Made by a program: the position numbers and the translations under genes. The notes under the pieces were generated by a model. The model was not told where the DNA came from. It saw only the letters and a list, made by a program, of their open reading frames with translations, and made no database searches. A stretch of DNA of 64,000 nt from Tubiluchus corallicola (Eukaryota > Priapulida > Priapulimorpha > Priapulimorphida > Tubiluchidae): positions 414,001 through 478,000 of the forward strand of contig JAQGDQ010000145.1 in NCBI GenBank assembly GCA_030141605.1, written 5' to 3'. This document shows positions 22,488 to 64,000 of the stretch, one piece after another. Within the stretch, counting starts at the first letter, position 1. Every line of letters begins with the position of its first letter.

Positions 22488-25440
22488 GTCTGAACACAAA
22501 AACTCATCAGCAGTTGTATAGGTGAACGACGGGAAAGAATGTCATTTCTTTCTACATTTACGGTTATGTGTAGGGCCTACTTGTTCTAAGTACTAGTGTA
22601 TAGTTATTACACGAAAACTTCTTGACACGTCATTAAGACAATAATTGTACAAGGATTGTTTTGTTTTGTGTTATTTATTGTGTTCAAAGAACACTTTGTT
22701 TTAAGTTTAAGTGCATCAAAGTTTATGAATGCTGTCTCTCTCTCTGTACTGATCAACTTATTAATTTTGTAGTAGGATAGTAATTATTTAATCTGCGAGC
22801 CACTAGATATAACAAGTCTCAACAAGCTATAGTTTTCTGCAAGAATATTTCCATATTTATTTATTTCTTGCTTTACCCTACATGCGATATTTGGCAGCAG
22901 GTTATAATAATGTAGTATAATGTTAGGTATGCGAAGTCGTTTTATATACATACTAGTTTATAATGTAATAATGGGAAAGTTTTATTCACGAGAAAAAGCT
23001 ATTTTTGTAAATAAGTAAAAACGAGCAATGTGAACGTGTTCACTTTAAAAATCATTTGGTTGAAATAGTATTGTTGCTTTGCCCAGTATTGCTTCTGCAT
23101 TAATGTCACGATTATTATTATTACTAACTATTATTTACTTTGTCTATAGTTACACTACTGTATTACATAGTAAATATATATCCTGTATAGGTTAAGATTT
23201 ATCGTTATTGTGTAATTTTACATTTTAGTTGAGCCAGTCTGCTTTTAAATTATGGTGGCTCATACAAGCTTAGCTGTAATGGAATAAGTTACATCGTTCA
23301 TAACTTTTACTTTGTAAAAAGGTTTTTCAGCTAAAAATTCAAATTCATTTACGCAGAGCTCTATTGTTGTATAGATGTTGTACATAAGTAAGCTTTGTTT
23401 TCGTTATTATTGAATTATTTAGTACATTTCTGTAATTGTAGAGACCACTGTAGTAAACGTCTAAATGTATGTGTTACTGGTTGGATGTTTGAAAAATGAA
23501 CTATTCTGGTTTAATTATGTCAAAGACTTGGTAACGTTACTCTCTGCACTTGGTAATGAAAATGTTGAAGTTACTTCTTTAATTCTTTCTGTTGTACTTC
23601 TATAGTAACCATCTGATATGGAGGGCTAACACATAAAAGTGATAGGTCTAGAGAGCATTGTATTTCTTGTTCTTGGACATATTTATAGCAACCTTCTCTG
23701 ATCTTTTTTCATTGATTGTGATTGTGATTAAAATTCATTCAACTGATTTTTACACCCCGTTGATAAAACTAGTTTATTCAGAGTATGGATCACCAGAAAA
23801 AAAAACGATTCAAAGTATTACGGGTGTTGTTTAGAAGGTGAAATCTGAGAAAGTACCAAGCATTTTGCCACTGGTTTTGCTTTTTTGCTGCAACAAATAT
23901 CATTTTCTCACCAATGATTAGATAAAAAAAACTGCTATTATATTGTATGTATTAACGACTGATAACGTCTGTTACAGATCTGAGACTTGTTTTAGATTTG
24001 TTCGTGTATTGTCAACATAACTGTAACTATAGATAAGTTTTTTAATCAATATTCCTTTGGGTTGTTTTATCTTGTTTTTCAAATTGTGAGGACAGATGCT
24101 GCTAGAAGATTGGTTAAACGTCTATTTTAACTGTTTGCTATACTATTCTTCATAATTTTTGTTTGACTCGTATCAAACTTACCTGCATGGATGAGATGGA
24201 ATTTACTATAATACTTTAGGCAGAATAAGTAAAATGAAACACTTTTTAGGCACTATTTATTATTATGCATTTTCCCTAAGTAACATTTGAATTGGTACTG
24301 GAACTGCATTTGTGCCAGTTCGTGTTATTAAAATGAATTACTCAAATAGGTACTATTATTTATTGCATATTTGGAAAGAACACAATGAATTTTGTTAATT
24401 GTAGTAAGTCTTTTAACAGTTTCACGATGACGCACAGTTATTGTAGGTCAAGGTTTAAGTGAACCCCACAACCGCCACGTGACATGTGAGTAAAGCAATC
24501 AGTTCAGTAACTTCAGTTGTAAAGCCATTTTCTTGCTGTTTTACATGGACTTTACTTAATTATGCATTAGTCTGTGCACTGTAGAGTGATTTACTAGCAG
24601 AATCCTGCTTGGGAACAAGAAAAAAATGAACTAGGTAGGGTTCTAGCTCACTGTTAAAACTGTTATAGCATGGGCTTCGAGGCATTGTCTGGCTCACTTA
24701 TCCTTTGTCCTTTTCATGATCATCATCAATAGGTGGAACTGTAAAAACGCTTATTTATCTATTTTGCCAATGTCTTGACAAGTTGTTTTATAAAGACGCC
24801 ATGTAGAGGCTTTTTGGCAACCGTTTCTGGAGGTTATTAGAAATTGTGAATTTTTTGTGATACTAGTTTAAGTTGTTTAAGTTTCTTGTGTCCCGGTTTT
24901 GTTGTTACTGCAACATTTGGGTGATTAGCATATTTATTATTAGGTTAATGTGGAAGAACTAACATTCAGTCAGGTAGAATCAACCAGTGGATCTTTGTTA
25001 TCAGGTTAAACCCTTCCTCTGGTATTTGTACCATCTAATTAACCTACCGGTGAACATAGATATTATTACAATTATGTATAAAAATTATCTGCATTATTTA
25101 TTCACATTTTTGTGATCAATTTTGTAATTATTGGTCCGACTCCTACGTGTATACAGCATAATTTAAAAAAATGTCTTAATAATTGTATATACACGCTTGA
25201 AAATAATAGGCTATTATTTGTTGCATACTGTATCACTGTTATTTAAATATGTCACATATAATATATAGGTATATACAAATTTTCAATTGCTTGTTTGCGT
25301 TTTGTTTTGAAATAGTCAATTTTTCAAAAGCCTTTATCAGTAACAATAATGAACAAAAATTTAATATTACATATATATTACACTATGTATTAGGCAATTG
25401 CACCCGAGTGAAAGTGAAATAAATGAAGACTGGAGAAACA
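22488..25440 (+). other. Probable 3' UTR of the MBD gene
   Basis: About 2.9 kb of AT-rich DNA without convincing frames, splice sites or transposon motifs. The last AATAAA before the convergent gene is at 25418-25423; earlier signals could give shorter forms. Long 3' UTRs are usual for MBD5-type genes. The exact end is not visible. Confidence 0.5.
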
Positions 25441-25457
25441 TTTTTAACTAAAATAAG

Positions 25458-25463
25458 TTTATT
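25458..25463 (-). terminator. Polyadenylation signal of the mucin-like gene
   Basis: TTTATT on the plus strand reads AATAAA on the minus strand. It is the most distal signal before the convergent MBD transcript and would give a 3' UTR of about 1.5 kb from the stop at 26981. The opposing AATAAA of the other gene is at 25418-25423, so the two 3' ends probably overlap or abut. Confidence 0.5.
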
Positions 25464-26980
25464 TTCAATAATCAACACCAATTGCAGGAATCTACATTAC
25501 AGCAAAATATATCTCTAAATAAATACATAAATCACCTTTAATATTTAATAATAAATCATGAATCAATAAAAAATTCGCATAAGAATAAAATATTAAAAAA
25601 TAAACAAAACTTGCTATTTGGAATACACTTTGGTTCATATTTATTAAGCTCAATTCATTATCATAGTCTGAGCAACTCCATGCTTATGGTTTATTGAATC
25701 CTGAATATTTATATATAGTAAACATTTTATCTTTGGTATGTATACATATCTAATCATAATATAATATAGATAAATACTTGTGTACAGTGCTTTGGTCAGA
25801 GCTATAATAAAAATGCAGGACTTAATTTTATAGACATCTGATACAGTAAAGGCAGCCAAGAATTAATATATCTTAGCAAACCGTTCAGATAAACACACCT
25901 GTTCATCATCATTAGTCACACCTGTAATCAGGAGGAACCACAAGAAACATAACAATTTGACAACAGTGGATACTAGCAATTACAATTTGTTCAATCTTAA
26001 TGTATGAAATCCAAAAAACAAACACTTTTTGTGCGAATACAAACAAAACAAATGTTTGTTCTCTTAACACAACTGTAAACCTGCACATGATTAACTCACA
26101 TTGACTCCAGCACTTGCTTGATGAAATTTCTTTATTGCAACAGGGAGTGACTTTGAAATCATGGAATTTTAGCTAAAGATCACGACTATAGCAACTGGCT
26201 AATTAATGTTACTGAAATTACAATATAGCTCTAGAGGCTCACACAAAATATATGTTAGGATTTACTAGTTCACGAATCTAAAGCAACTAATCGACATAAT
26301 TATACAATTAAGTTAACATAACTTTACGATAATAAACCCCTGACATAAAGGGTTTTAAAGTCATGAGATAAATTTTAACATTGTTTCCAAAAATACTGCA
26401 TAGTTTTCAGCACAATATTTACACTCAAAGTTTTTTTTTATATTTGTGTGATAACGAAGGCAGTTCTTGCTCAAGTCATAATGTAAGCCTGCAAGGGTCA
26501 TCATAACAATATTTATATGGATTTATTTTGTCACAACTTTATTAATATTAAAATTTGTGGCTGTAATTTAAGTTGTAAAAAATCTCAAATTTGTAAAATT
26601 TAAAAAAATTTCGATTGAAAAAACAATTGAAGTTTCCTATATTCAGGAAAACAAATTCTATTCAAATAATAAAATATGTAAAGGATATTAATACTTTTTG
26701 GCCAACAAGCAATTTGAACAGAACAAAAAAGAGAGTCTGAATCACTGAAAATGCCTGTAGACCGACTGTGTATTGATTGAACATTGAGCAAATTTGAAGA
26801 TTACATTTTTTTCCCCTAAAACTTGCTTCACTTTATAGATGCAATTATAGAGTTAAATTTGAAAGGCTCACAGTATAAGTAAAAGAAAAATTTGATTGAC
26901 CAATGAAATTTTCAAATATAGAGACATTTCACAATAAAAGCTAAGCTATAAAAAGCCTGAAATATTAATTTATAAATTGT

Positions 26981-64000
<37,020 letters not shown>

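Overview
This is a window of nuclear DNA from an animal. It is AT-rich, with GT-AG introns of 0.1 to 4 kb, dispersed transposons and microsatellites. Both long genes are metazoan: an MBD5/6-type chromatin protein and a membrane mucin with VWD, EGF and SEA domains. Gene and intron sizes and the mix of elements (jockey/CR1-like LINEs, BEL/Pao, pogo/Tigger, piggyBac-like and hAT-like MITEs) fit a marine invertebrate such as an ascidian or cnidarian. The sequence alone does not fix the phylum.

Layout. 1-4.0 kb: a dispersed repeat, then a 5'-truncated but open LINE on the minus strand. 4482-4760 (+): the last two coding exons of an ethanolamine-kinase-like gene whose upstream exons lie outside the window. 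4.8-10.9 kb: non-coding apart from a fossil LINE tail. 10943-25.4 kb (+): a complete MBD5/6-like gene with a uORF-rich leader, eight coding exons (1850 codons plus stop, all splice phases consistent), an MBD split over exons 1-2, a PWWP domain in exons 6-7 and a long 3' UTR. Intron 3 is almost filled by a pogo/Tigger transposon and intron 4 by an unclassified repeat. 25.4-64 kb (-): a convergent gene with 23 recognisable exons (about 1032 residues in the window). It encodes the end of a VWD domain, ten EGF modules, a SEA domain with a G|S-type cleavage motif, two more EGF modules, one membrane span and a tail with NPxY and YxxL signals. Its 5' end lies beyond position 64000.

The mucin-like gene's introns carry most of the mobile DNA: a hAT-like MITE; a LINE nested inside a pogo-like element; a roughly 50-copy 28-bp minisatellite; a second copy of the dispersed dimeric repeat; a BEL/Pao LTR element with a 5-bp target duplication, PPT and PBS but no RT; and a piggyBac-like MITE between TTAA sites. 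The two long genes meet tail to tail, with opposing AATAAA signals about 40 bp apart near 25.42-25.46 kb. No functional link between the three genes is evident.
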